A stretch of DNA of 64,000 nt from the NCBI RefSeq assembly GCF_005503015.1, contig NZ_SCOL01000001.1, positions 434,001-498,000 of the forward strand, read 5' to 3'. The notes below the pieces were generated by a model. The model worked only from the letters and a program-made list of their open reading frames with translations, did not search any database and was not told where the DNA came from. This stretch comes from Bacillus sp. E(2018) (GTDB taxonomy: Bacteria; Bacillota; Bacilli; Bacillales; Fictibacillaceae). A program made the position numbers and the translations under genes. This document shows positions 57,302 through 64,000 of the stretch, in pieces (positions within the stretch are counted from its first letter, which is position 1; every line of letters starts with the position of its first letter).

Positions 57302-57378
57302 GGCGGTGTAGCTCAGCTGGCTAGAGCGTACGGTTCATACCCGTGAGGTCGTGGGTTCGACTCCCTCCGCCGCTACCA
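57302..57378 (+). tRNA. tRNA-Met (CAT, elongator)
   Basis: The body resembles the Bacillus elongator tRNA-Met (GGCGGTGTAGCTCAGCTGG start, anticodon CAT, encoded CCA). The T stem is GTGGG against CCCTC, which leaves a U-U mismatch at 50-64. Confidence 0.92.
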
Positions 57379-57399
57379 AAATGTTTATTTACTCACGAT

Positions 57400-57476
57400 G
57401 GCGGTCGTGGCGAAGTGGTTAACGCATCGGATTGTGGTTCCGACATTCGGGGGTTCGATTCCCCTCGTCCGCCCCA
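57400..57476 (+). tRNA. tRNA-His (GTG)
   Basis: It has the extra 5' G characteristic of tRNA-His, anticodon GTG, discriminator C and encoded CCA. The acceptor stem GCGGTCG against CGTCCGC has a U-U mismatch at 5-68. Confidence 0.94.
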
Positions 57477-57501
57477 TAACATTTACATAAGTTTCTCCAT
57501 T

Positions 57502-57578
57502 GGACCCTTAGCTCAGTTGGTCAGAGCGGTCGGCTCATAACCGATTGGTCGTAGGTTCGAGTCCTACAGGGTCCACCA
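57502..57578 (+). tRNA. tRNA-Ile2 or tRNA-Met (CAT)
   Basis: Stems are complete (GGACCCT/AGGGTCC; GTAGG/CCTAC) and the anticodon is CAT. The body resembles Bacillus tRNA-Ile2, in which TilS converts the C to lysidine so that it reads AUA. It is clearly different from the elongator Met gene at 57302, and it lacks initiator features. The Ile2 identity is from memory of the family. Confidence 0.85.
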
Positions 57579-57585
57579 TAATCGA

Positions 57586-57678
57586 GGAGGTATACCCAAG
57601 TCCGGCTGAAGGGATCGGTCTTGAAAACCGACAGGGGTTTAACGACCCGCGGGGGTTCGAATCCCTCTACCTCCTCCA
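57586..57678 (+). tRNA. tRNA-Ser (TGA)
   Basis: This class II tRNA has a long variable arm, acceptor GGAGGTA/TACCTCC, anticodon TGA and encoded CCA. Confidence 0.95.
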
Positions 57679-57701
57679 TTACATATTTAAAGTTTTAATT
57701 T

Positions 57702-57777
<76 letters not shown>

Positions 57778-57792
57778 TACATATCTAACATC

Positions 57793-57826
57793 AACCTTAC
57801 GATAAGCGTGTCGTAAGGTTTTTTTA
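57793..57826 (+). terminator. Terminator of the tRNA cluster
   Basis: AACCTTACGA (57793-57802) pairs with TCGTAAGGTT (57811-57820), followed by T residues. Confidence 0.9.
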
Positions 57827-57994
57827 TACTTAAAAAGGGTACAGTGTTTAAGAATTGAAAGTTCATTCTAAATTTGATAAGGTAAACATGTTGAATACTT
57901 TCTAAACAAGAAAGTTGATTAAATGGGTTTCACTTTTCAAGTAACGCTTGAAAATGAACATAAAAATTTTACATATTATGAGGAGGAAATGAAC

Positions 57995-58606
57995 ATGGCT
58001 AAATTTGAACTGCCTGCATTACCTTATGAAACAAGTGCACTTGAACCGCATATCGACAAAGAAACAATGGAGATCCATCACGGTCGCCATCACAAAACAT
58101 ACGTTGATAACTTAAACGCTGCTCTTGAAGGGCAAGCTGAGTTTGAAAACAAAAGCTTGGAAGATCTTTTAACTAACTTAGATGCACTTCCACAAAGCAT
58201 TCAAAATGCTGTTAGAAACAATGGTGGTGGACATGCTAACCATAGCTTATTCTGGGAAGTGATCGCACCAGGTGGAGCAAACACACCTTCAGGTGAGCTT
58301 GCTGACAAGATCAACAGCAAATTTGGAAGTCTTGATGCATTTAAAGAAGAGTTTGCGAACGCTGGAAAAACAAGATTCGGTTCTGGTTGGGCTTGGCTAG
58401 TAGTAAACAATGGTGAGCTTGAAGTAACAAGCACTCCAAATCAAGATACTCCGGTTATGGAAGGAAAGACACCTATCCTCGGACTTGATGTGTGGGAGCA
58501 CGCTTATTATTTAAAATACCAAAACAAGCGTCCTGATTACATTTCAGCGTTCTGGAACGTTGTAAATTGGGATGAAGTTGAAAAGCGTTACAACGAAGCA
58601 AAATAA
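57995..58606 (+). CDS. sodA: Superoxide dismutase (Mn type)
   Basis: SodA converts superoxide to oxygen and hydrogen peroxide. The 203-residue product has the metal ligands in [27 protein letters not shown] and [19 protein letters not shown], with the sequence style of manganese enzymes. The start at 57995 follows AGGAGGAAATG; upstream in-frame codons lack a site. It could draw on the manganese importer encoded at 44-47 kb. Its terminator is shared with a convergent small gene. Confidence 0.96.
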   Translation: MAKFELPALPYETSALEPHIDKETMEIHHGRHHKTYVDNLNAALEGQAEFENKSLEDLLTNLDALPQSIQNAVRNNGGGHANHSLFWEVIAPGGANTPSGELADKINSKFGSLDAFKEEFANAGKTRFGSGWAWLVVNNGELEVTSTPNQDTPVMEGKTPILGLDVWEHAYYLKYQNKRPDYISAFWNVVNWDEVEKRYNEAK

Positions 58607-58607
58607 T

Positions 58608-58868
58608 TTAAGTCACTAAGCCGCTGGCATGCCAGTGGCTTTTTATTATGCCTTTATCATGAATTTCATAATGGTCAGATAATGTTACAAGTAATTCATC
58701 TAGCGTGAAGTTGCCATCACCAAAGGGAACAGTGGACTGAACAACAAATACGTTTTTGGATTGAAAATACCAAAGTCCTCGTTGATCGGCATTTTTATTC
58801 TTAGGACTCTGTAAGGACCGAATCAAGATTTCTTCATCAACAGAATCAAATATCCAATACTCAAACAA
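58608..58868 (-). CDS. Hypothetical small protein convergent with sodA
   Basis: I do not recognise this 86-residue protein. It is mixed alpha/beta in character, with no membrane segment or signal. The TTG at 58868 lies 8 nt after AAAAAGGAG on the minus strand, which is good evidence for translation; GTG at 58877 overlaps that site. The frame ends 2 bp after the sodA stop and runs through the sodA terminator, so its last dozen residues are encoded by the hairpin. It could be a real lineage-specific gene. Confidence 0.55.
   Translation of the reverse strand: MFEYWIFDSVDEEILIRSLQSPKNKNADQRGLWYFQSKNVFVVQSTVPFGDGNFTLDELLVTLSDHYEIHDKGIIKSHWHASGLVT
58618..58646 (+). terminator. Terminator of sodA
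   Basis: AGCCGCTGGC pairs with GCCAGTGGCT around 58618-58640, followed by a T-rich tail. Confidence 0.85.
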
Positions 58869-59095
58869 TTCGTTCACTCCTTTTTACTAAACATAGTTCT
58901 CTAGAAGTATGTTGCTTTTGAATGCTATCTTTTTCTCTTCTCATGCAAGTTGATTAACTGAAGTGAAGATCCGCTACTTTTAAAGAGCATCAATGGATAC
59001 AAAAACAACCTTGCAATAAAATCCAATTTTCGCAAAAGTGAATAGCTCCCTTCGTCTTGAAAGACACTAACGACGAAATGTAAGGGGGCGAAATC

Positions 59096-60373
59096 ATGAG
59101 AATCAAAAAAATCATGGATACCGACCAATACCCTAGAGATTTGTTTTTGCTGTTATTTGTAGGTGGATTGTTTACGTTAAGTACGGCTCTATCTAATACA
59201 TTTGTTAACATATTTCTTTGGAAACAATCGGGTAAGATCACGGATATTGCCTGTTATAATCTATCCATTGTCGTCATGCAGCCAATAGCATTTTATTTTG
59301 CTGGTTGGTTTGCCAAGAAAATTGATCGCGTCATCGTATTGAGGATTGGTGTTTTAATCCTCGCTTTATTTTATATCGGGGTCCTTTTAATGGGATCTAT
59401 GGCAAGTAATTACCTTATTGTGTTAGGAGCCATGTTAGGGTTCGGTTTGGGGTTTTACTGGCTTGCATTTAATGTGTTGACTCTTGAAGTTACAGAACCT
59501 GAGACGCGAGATTTTTTTAACGGATACTTAGGTGTCTTAAATTCTATATCCGGAATGATCGGACCTCTGAGTGCGGGTTATATCATTACTAGGATGGACA
59601 AACATCAGGGGTATGAAACCATATTCAGTATTTCAATGGTTTTATTTTTGATAGCTGTTGTCATCAGTTTCTTTTTAAAAAGGAGAAAGGCGGATGGACT
59701 TTACGGTATTCGCAAAGTGTTGCAAGAACGGAAGCAAGATAAAGCGTGGCTTCAACTATTAAGAGCGCATTTCTTCCAAGGTTTCCGAGAAGGTACTTTT
59801 ATTTTTTTAATCGTGATCTGGGTGTACACCGCATCTAAAAGTGAATTTGCACTCGGGACGTATGGATTTGTCCAATCCTTTGTATCTTTTATTGGATATT
59901 ATTGTGTTTCACATTACTTGAAACCAAAGAATCGGATGAAGGCGATATTTGGAGGGGGGCTCCTGTTATTCGTCTCTCCATTCATGCTGTTGTTTCCGAT
60001 TTCATTCACACTTTTGATTATTTATGGAGTTTCTGTATCGATTGCTTATCCTTTATTGTTAGTGCCTTATGTTTCATTAACATATGATATTATAGGGAAA
60101 TGCCGCGGTATACATGAAAAAAGGATTGAGTATATCGTTGTTCGTGAGATGTATTTGAATGCTGGTCGAGTCGTTTCTATCGTAACCTTTATCACCGTTG
60201 TTCACTTCCTAACAGAAGATATAGGTATCCCTTTATTACTTCCTATTTTAGGCGCTGGGCACTTTATCATTTATTTCTGTTTACGAAAAGTGTCAGTTCC
60301 TATTCATAATTCTTCAAAAACAATTGAGATTGCCGAAACTCAACAAGATGGAAACAATCCAAATAAACAATGA
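59096..60373 (+). CDS. yqgE: MFS transporter (YqgE-like)
   Basis: This 425-residue protein has about 12 transmembrane helices and a central cytoplasmic loop rich in Lys and Arg (FFLKRRKADGLYGIRKVLQERKQDK, split here at about residue 200), the layout of the major facilitator superfamily. The substrate is unknown. GGGGGCG precedes the ATG. It lies between sodA and pbpA, the position of yqgE in B. subtilis. Confidence 0.87.
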   Translation: MRIKKIMDTDQYPRDLFLLLFVGGLFTLSTALSNTFVNIFLWKQSGKITDIACYNLSIVVMQPIAFYFAGWFAKKIDRVIVLRIGVLILALFYIGVLLMGSMASNYLIVLGAMLGFGLGFYWLAFNVLTLEVTEPETRDFFNGYLGVLNSISGMIGPLSAGYIITRMDKHQGYETIFSISMVLFLIAVVISFFLKRRKADGLYGIRKVLQERKQDKAWLQLLRAHFFQGFREGTFIFLIVIWVYTASKSEFALGTYGFVQSFVSFIGYYCVSHYLKPKNRMKAIFGGGLLLFVSPFMLLFPISFTLLIIYGVSVSIAYPLLLVPYVSLTYDIIGKCRGIHEKRIEYIVVREMYLNAGRVVSIVTFITVVHFLTEDIGIPLLLPILGAGHFIIYFCLRKVSVPIHNSSKTIEIAETQQDGNNPNKQ

Positions 60374-60379
60374 TTATCT

Positions 60380-60409
60380 TTTGACATAATTACCTTGGTA
60401 AGGATACTA
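60380..60409 (+). promoter_or_regulatory. Promoter of pbpA with a palindrome in the spacer
   Basis: TTGACA (60380-60385) and TACTAT (60404-60409) are 18 bp apart. TTACCTTGGTAA (60389-60400), a perfect 12-bp palindrome, occupies the spacer and could be an operator. Confidence 0.6.
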
Positions 60410-60441
60410 TTATTATGTAGATATAATTACCGGTTCGCTTT

Positions 60442-60474
60442 AGACACCTTTCATAAGGTGTCTGTGCTGTTTTA
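60442..60474 (+). terminator. Hairpin upstream of pbpA
   Basis: AGACACCTT (60442-60450) and AAGGTGTCT (60455-60463) form a 9-bp stem with a TCAT loop. The tail is only weakly T-rich. It may end yqgE transcripts or lie in the pbpA leader. Confidence 0.6.
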
Positions 60475-60493
60475 AAGGGAGATTTACAATATT

Positions 60494-62545
60494 ATGAAAA
60501 CAAAAGATAAAAAAAAGAAAAATCATGTTCCGATTCGGATCAATGCCTTGTTCTTATCTGTATTTTTTCTCTTTTCTGTTCTAGTTCTTCGTTTAGGCTA
60601 TGTGCAGATCGTAAAAGGTGAGGAATATCAGCGTACGGCTTATTTAACAGAAAATGTAACAACGAAGCTTGATGCTCCGCGCGGCAAGATGCTCGATGCT
60701 AACTATCGCGTTGTTGTTGATAATGAACCTGTTTTCTCTATTACATACACGAGAACACAAGAAGCTGATGCTGAGGAAAGACATAAGTTGGCACGAAAGC
60801 TTGCAGATCTCATTGAAAAAGGAACAGATGAGCTGACGGAACGAGACAAGAAAGATTATTTTATTTTTCTAAACGAAAAACAAGTAGTGTCTAGAATCTC
60901 TAAAGAGGAGAAGAAAGACACTCCTCCAGAAGAGCTATACGATCTTATGCTAGAGAAAGTAACAGAAGAGGATATCAATTCATTTTCTGAAAAGGAACTC
61001 GAAGTGCTGGCTATAAAAAGTGAGATGGACCGAGGCTATACCTTATCTCCACAGCGCATTAAAATTGGGGCTACAGAAAAAGAAATTGCTATGATCAGTG
61101 AACATTTACCTGAGTTAGAAGGAGTGGACATTAAGCCGGATGCAGAACGTTCTTATCCGTTTAAGAATTCATTCCGAGATATTTTCGGCCAAGTAAAACA
61201 AATTCCGAAATCAAGGATGGACTATTATACTTCTCGAGGCAACGATCGCAATGACATGGTCGGAACGAGTTTTCTGGAAGAACAATACGAATCTCTCCTT
61301 CGCGGTACAAAAACGAAGATTAAATATGTAACGGATAAAAAAGGGAATCCGGTTGGAGATCCAGTTGAAGAAGAGGGTGCAAGAGGGAGCGATCTTGTAT
61401 TAACTGTAGACATGAGTCTTCAACAAGAGGTAGAAAAAGTAATTGAAGAAAAATTAAAAGACGCCATTCGAGGAAAAAATGCTTACGCAAACAGCAAATT
61501 AGATAGTGCGTATGTTGTGATGATGGATCCAAATACGGGTGCGATCCTCTCTATGGCTGCTAAAGAATATGATCGTAAGACCGGTAAGTTTAAAGATATA
61601 CCTTTTGGTAACGTTTATCATTCTTATGCGATGGGTTCAACCGTTAAAGGAGCTACCGTGCTCACTGGTTTACAACAAGGTGTGGTATCACCAGATACAG
61701 TGATATACGATGCACCACTTACATTTGGAGATGGAAGATCTTTGAAATCACACGAAAGTATGGGACCAGTTGATGCTGTAGAAGCGTTGGAGCGCTCATC
61801 TAACGTATACATGTGGCACATTGCGATGAAACTCGCAGGGTATGATTATTCAAACAAGCGATTTAATGAAAATAAAGTTCAAGAAGCGTTTGAAATCTTA
61901 AGAAACTCATACAGTCAGTTCGGACTTGGTGTTCCAACTGGAATTGATCTGCCTTCTGAAGCGACTGGATATAACACAGGGATGAGCCGTGAACTATCAC
62001 AAGCGATGTTTTTCTCTATCGGACAGTTTGATACGTATACACCGATGCAGATGGCTCAATATGTTTCAACCATTGCGAATGGCGGATTAAGGATGCAACC
62101 TCATCTCTTAAAAGAGGTCAGAGAGCCATCCGTTGATCCTAAAAAACTTGGAAAACTTCAGTACCGTTTTGAGCCTAATGTTTTAAACCAGATTGAGATG
62201 TCACCGAGTCAGATTGAGGTTGTGCAAAAAGGATTTTATGAAGTGATGCACGGCAATAACGGAACCGCGGCTTGGAAGTTTAAGAACAAAGATTATAACC
62301 CGGCAGGAAAGACAGGGACAGCTGAAATCGATAAAGCTACCGGAATCGTTAACAAAACTTTAATCGGTTATGCTCCTTATAAAAATCCAGAAGTAGCATT
62401 TGCTGTTGTCGTTCCCGATATTAAAGAAGGAAATACGAATAGTGAAATAGCTGAAGGTGCTCTGGATGCTTACTTCGCTATGAAAAAGGAAGGAATACCA
62501 ACTAAACCAGATCCTATAGAAGAAAATCAAGAAGAATCACGTTAA
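60494..62545 (+). CDS. pbpA: Penicillin-binding protein 2A (class B transpeptidase)
   Basis: PbpA cross-links peptidoglycan, in B. subtilis redundantly with PbpH for rod shape. The 683-residue protein has an N-terminal transmembrane anchor (about 15-36), a dimerisation domain, and a transpeptidase domain with SxxK at Ser382 (STVKG), SxN at 435-437 (SSN) and KTG at 606-608. A terminator overlaps its stop codon. The order sodA-yqgE-pbpA-pstS is that of B. subtilis. Confidence 0.95.
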   Translation: MKTKDKKKKNHVPIRINALFLSVFFLFSVLVLRLGYVQIVKGEEYQRTAYLTENVTTKLDAPRGKMLDANYRVVVDNEPVFSITYTRTQEADAEERHKLARKLADLIEKGTDELTERDKKDYFIFLNEKQVVSRISKEEKKDTPPEELYDLMLEKVTEEDINSFSEKELEVLAIKSEMDRGYTLSPQRIKIGATEKEIAMISEHLPELEGVDIKPDAERSYPFKNSFRDIFGQVKQIPKSRMDYYTSRGNDRNDMVGTSFLEEQYESLLRGTKTKIKYVTDKKGNPVGDPVEEEGARGSDLVLTVDMSLQQEVEKVIEEKLKDAIRGKNAYANSKLDSAYVVMMDPNTGAILSMAAKEYDRKTGKFKDIPFGNVYHSYAMGSTVKGATVLTGLQQGVVSPDTVIYDAPLTFGDGRSLKSHESMGPVDAVEALERSSNVYMWHIAMKLAGYDYSNKRFNENKVQEAFEILRNSYSQFGLGVPTGIDLPSEATGYNTGMSRELSQAMFFSIGQFDTYTPMQMAQYVSTIANGGLRMQPHLLKEVREPSVDPKKLGKLQYRFEPNVLNQIEMSPSQIEVVQKGFYEVMHGNNGTAAWKFKNKDYNPAGKTGTAEIDKATGIVNKTLIGYAPYKNPEVAFAVVVPDIKEGNTNSEIAEGALDAYFAMKKEGIPTKPDPIEENQEESR

Positions 62546-62567
62546 ATGGCGTGGTTCTTTTTTTTTG
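62532..62567 (+). terminator. Terminator of pbpA
   Basis: A 10-bp stem pairs 62532-62541 with 62550-62559 and is followed by T residues. The pbpA stop codon lies in the loop. Confidence 0.85.
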
Positions 62568-62621
62568 TATAGTTTAAATCCGATAGCAAAGACTAAGAAC
62601 ATATTCATGGATAAGCCAGTC

Positions 62622-62660
62622 TTAACAATACCTTTACAATTCATTAAAACGCAGTTCACA
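62622..62660 (+). promoter_or_regulatory. Pho box (PhoP binding site) of the pst operon
   Basis: Four repeats, TTAACA (62622), TTTACA (62633), TTAAAA (62644) and TTCACA (62655), start at exact 11-bp intervals. This matches the TT(A/C/T)ACA-N5 direct repeats bound by phosphorylated PhoP. The block lies 120-160 bp upstream of pstS. The associated -10 is not clear. Confidence 0.85.
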
Positions 62661-62781
62661 TTCAAGGTTTATTGTAGAACATGTAAGAAAGAAACAAGCG
62701 TTAAAAAAGGGATCATGACCTGAGAATAATTTCTCTAACATGATAAGACGAAATAATCATATTTTAGGGGGACCTATCAAG

Positions 62782-63741
62782 ATGAAGAAAATGAAGTCTG
62801 TGTACCTTTTAGCAGTAATGTCGCTAATCCTAGTTTTCGCTTCAGCATGTGGAAACAAAAGTGAAGATGGAGCTGCTGGCGGCGGAGATCTGAGCGGAAA
62901 AATTAAAATTGATGGATCTTCCACAGTATTCCCAATCATGGAAGCTGTTTCTGAAGAGTTCCAAGCTGCAAATCCTGAAGTACAAGCACCTGTAGGAGTA
63001 TCTGGAACGGGTGGAGGATTTGAAAAGTTCGTTCGTGGAGAATTAGATCTTGCGAATGCTTCTCGTCCGATCAAAGATGAAGAAAAAACAGCAGCTGAAG
63101 AAAAAGGCATTGAATATACAGAATTTGAACTTGCAAAAGATGGTCTTTCCGTAGTTGTTTCTAAAGAAAACGACTTCGTTGATCACCTTACACTAGATGA
63201 ACTGAAAAAGATTTTCTTAGAAGAAAACCCTGCTAAGACATGGGCAGATGTTCGTGAAGGTTGGCCGAACAAAAAAATCGAAGTATTCTCTCCAGGAACT
63301 GACTCTGGAACGTATGACTATTTCGACGAAGTAATTCTTGAGGAAAAACCTATGCGTCGTGACGCACAGCTTTCTGAAGATGATAACGTTCTTGTGCAAG
63401 GTGTAACAGGATCTGAAAACGCGATTGGATTCTTTGGATATGCGTATTACCAAGCAAACAAAGAAAAAGTGAAAGCTGTACCAATCGATGGAGGTAATGG
63501 ACCAGTTGAACCTTCACCTAAAACAATTGAATCTGGAGAATATGCACCACTTTCTCGTCCATTGTTCACATATGTGAATAACAAAGCTTTAAAAGATAAC
63601 GAAGCAGTGTATGAGTATATGAAGTTTGCTCTTGAAAACTCTGGTGAGCTTGCATCATCTGATACGATCGGATACGTATCTCTTCCTAAAGAGAAATACG
63701 AAGAGCAAATGAAAAAGCTAGATGAGCTTGCAGGTAAATAA
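62782..63741 (+). CDS. pstS: Phosphate-binding lipoprotein PstS
   Basis: PstS captures phosphate for the Pst ABC importer. The 319-residue lipoprotein has a lipobox ending at Cys23 (FASAC) and the phosphate-loop motifs DGSSTVFPI, GVSGTGGGFEKF, ASRPI and SPGTDSGTYDYF. The start at 62782 follows AGGGGG. A Pho box upstream predicts induction by phosphate starvation. A terminator before pstC probably gives more pstS than pstC transcript. Confidence 0.96.
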   Translation: MKKMKSVYLLAVMSLILVFASACGNKSEDGAAGGGDLSGKIKIDGSSTVFPIMEAVSEEFQAANPEVQAPVGVSGTGGGFEKFVRGELDLANASRPIKDEEKTAAEEKGIEYTEFELAKDGLSVVVSKENDFVDHLTLDELKKIFLEENPAKTWADVREGWPNKKIEVFSPGTDSGTYDYFDEVILEEKPMRRDAQLSEDDNVLVQGVTGSENAIGFFGYAYYQANKEKVKAVPIDGGNGPVEPSPKTIESGEYAPLSRPLFTYVNNKALKDNEAVYEYMKFALENSGELASSDTIGYVSLPKEKYEEQMKKLDELAGK

Positions 63742-63782
63742 TTGTCCTTTATTGAAGTAAAGGAATAAGAATCATATATCAG

Positions 63783-63812
63783 GGTGAGGAGTGAGAGATC
63801 TCCTCACCTTTT
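63783..63812 (+). terminator. Intra-operon terminator between pstS and pstC
   Basis: GGTGAGGA (63783-63790) pairs with TCCTCACC (63801-63808), followed by TTTT. Partial termination here would favour pstS over the membrane and ATPase genes. Confidence 0.8.
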
Positions 63813-63851
63813 CACCTGTTTAGTATTGTCGAATTATAGGAGGTCTTATTG

Positions 63852-64000
63852 GTGTCCAGAGATAAATCAAACCAAAAATCAATCCGCTCTATGATTCAGG
63901 AGAATAAGTCTTCAAGAAGTCAATCAGCGGTAATGGAAAAGGTAGTTCCAAAACTTTTTTTAATCTGTGCAATCATATCTATTTTTACAACAATAGGTAT
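63852..64000 (+). CDS. pstC: Phosphate ABC transporter permease PstC, 3'-truncated by window edge
   Basis: Only the first 49 codons are present. A hydrophilic N-terminus with MEKVVPKLFLICAIISIFTT, the start of the first transmembrane helix, is typical of PstC. The GTG at 63852 lies 8 nt after AGGAGG; TTG at 63849 is an alternative. The position after pstS supports the call. Confidence 0.85.
   Translation, partial: MSRDKSNQKSIRSMIQENKSSRSQSAVMEKVVPKLFLICAIISIFTTIG

Overview
The window is a block of chromosomal backbone from a low-GC, Gram-positive, endospore-forming bacterium of the Bacillaceae. Support comes from the spore protease gpr, the sporulation genes yqfC and yqfD, the CIRCE/hrcA heat-shock operon, the dnaG-sigA operon, and gene order that largely follows the Bacillus subtilis holA-to-pst region. 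Genus cannot be fixed from the sequence; a Bacillus or Fictibacillus relative is likely. No prophage, insertion sequence, CRISPR array or classical genomic island was seen.

Layout: 1-5.2 kb holA (partial), rpsT, gpr, yqxA, lepA. 5.3-14.7 kb hemW, then the heat-shock/RNA-modification operon hrcA-grpE-dnaK-dnaJ-prmA-rsmE-mtaB. 14.8-16.3 kb deoC, rpsU-yqeY. 16.4-26.2 kb nfeD-type protease, floA, yqfB, yqfC-yqfD-phoH, pgpH-ybeY-dgkA-cdd-era. 26.6-32.8 kb yqzL, recO, ccpN, ppsR, yqxD, dnaG, sigA. 33.1-35.9 kb an acyl-CoA dehydrogenase/acyl-CoA ligase pair under a perfect catabolite-response element. 36.1-42.8 kb cccA, trmK-nif3, ispH, yqfQ, cshB, nfo, yqfT. 42.9-50.8 kb a purine permease, a manganese ABC operon with an MntR-like box, a HAD phosphatase, a zinc ABC operon with a Zur box that ends in zur, a DUF1540 gene and yqfX. 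51.6-56.5 kb ispG, a LysM protein, DUF1002 and DUF1189 proteins, and a Na/Pi cotransporter. 56.6-64 kb yqgC, six tRNA genes, sodA, a small unknown gene, an MFS transporter, pbpA, and pstS-pstC behind a Pho box.

The most unusual structure is intergenic. A GC-rich repeat bounded by short inverted repeats occurs four times (11.4, 26.2, 50.9 and 51.1 kb). Two copies carry, at different internal positions, a second element of exactly 121 bp. The two 121-bp copies differ by compensatory substitutions that preserve two mutually exclusive stem pairings. A second oddity is that the transcription terminators upstream of yqfC and of the DUF1540 gene contain those genes' Shine-Dalgarno sequences in their 3' arms. 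A 21-bp tandem repeat lies between two terminators near 1 kb, and spoIIP is absent from its usual place after gpr.
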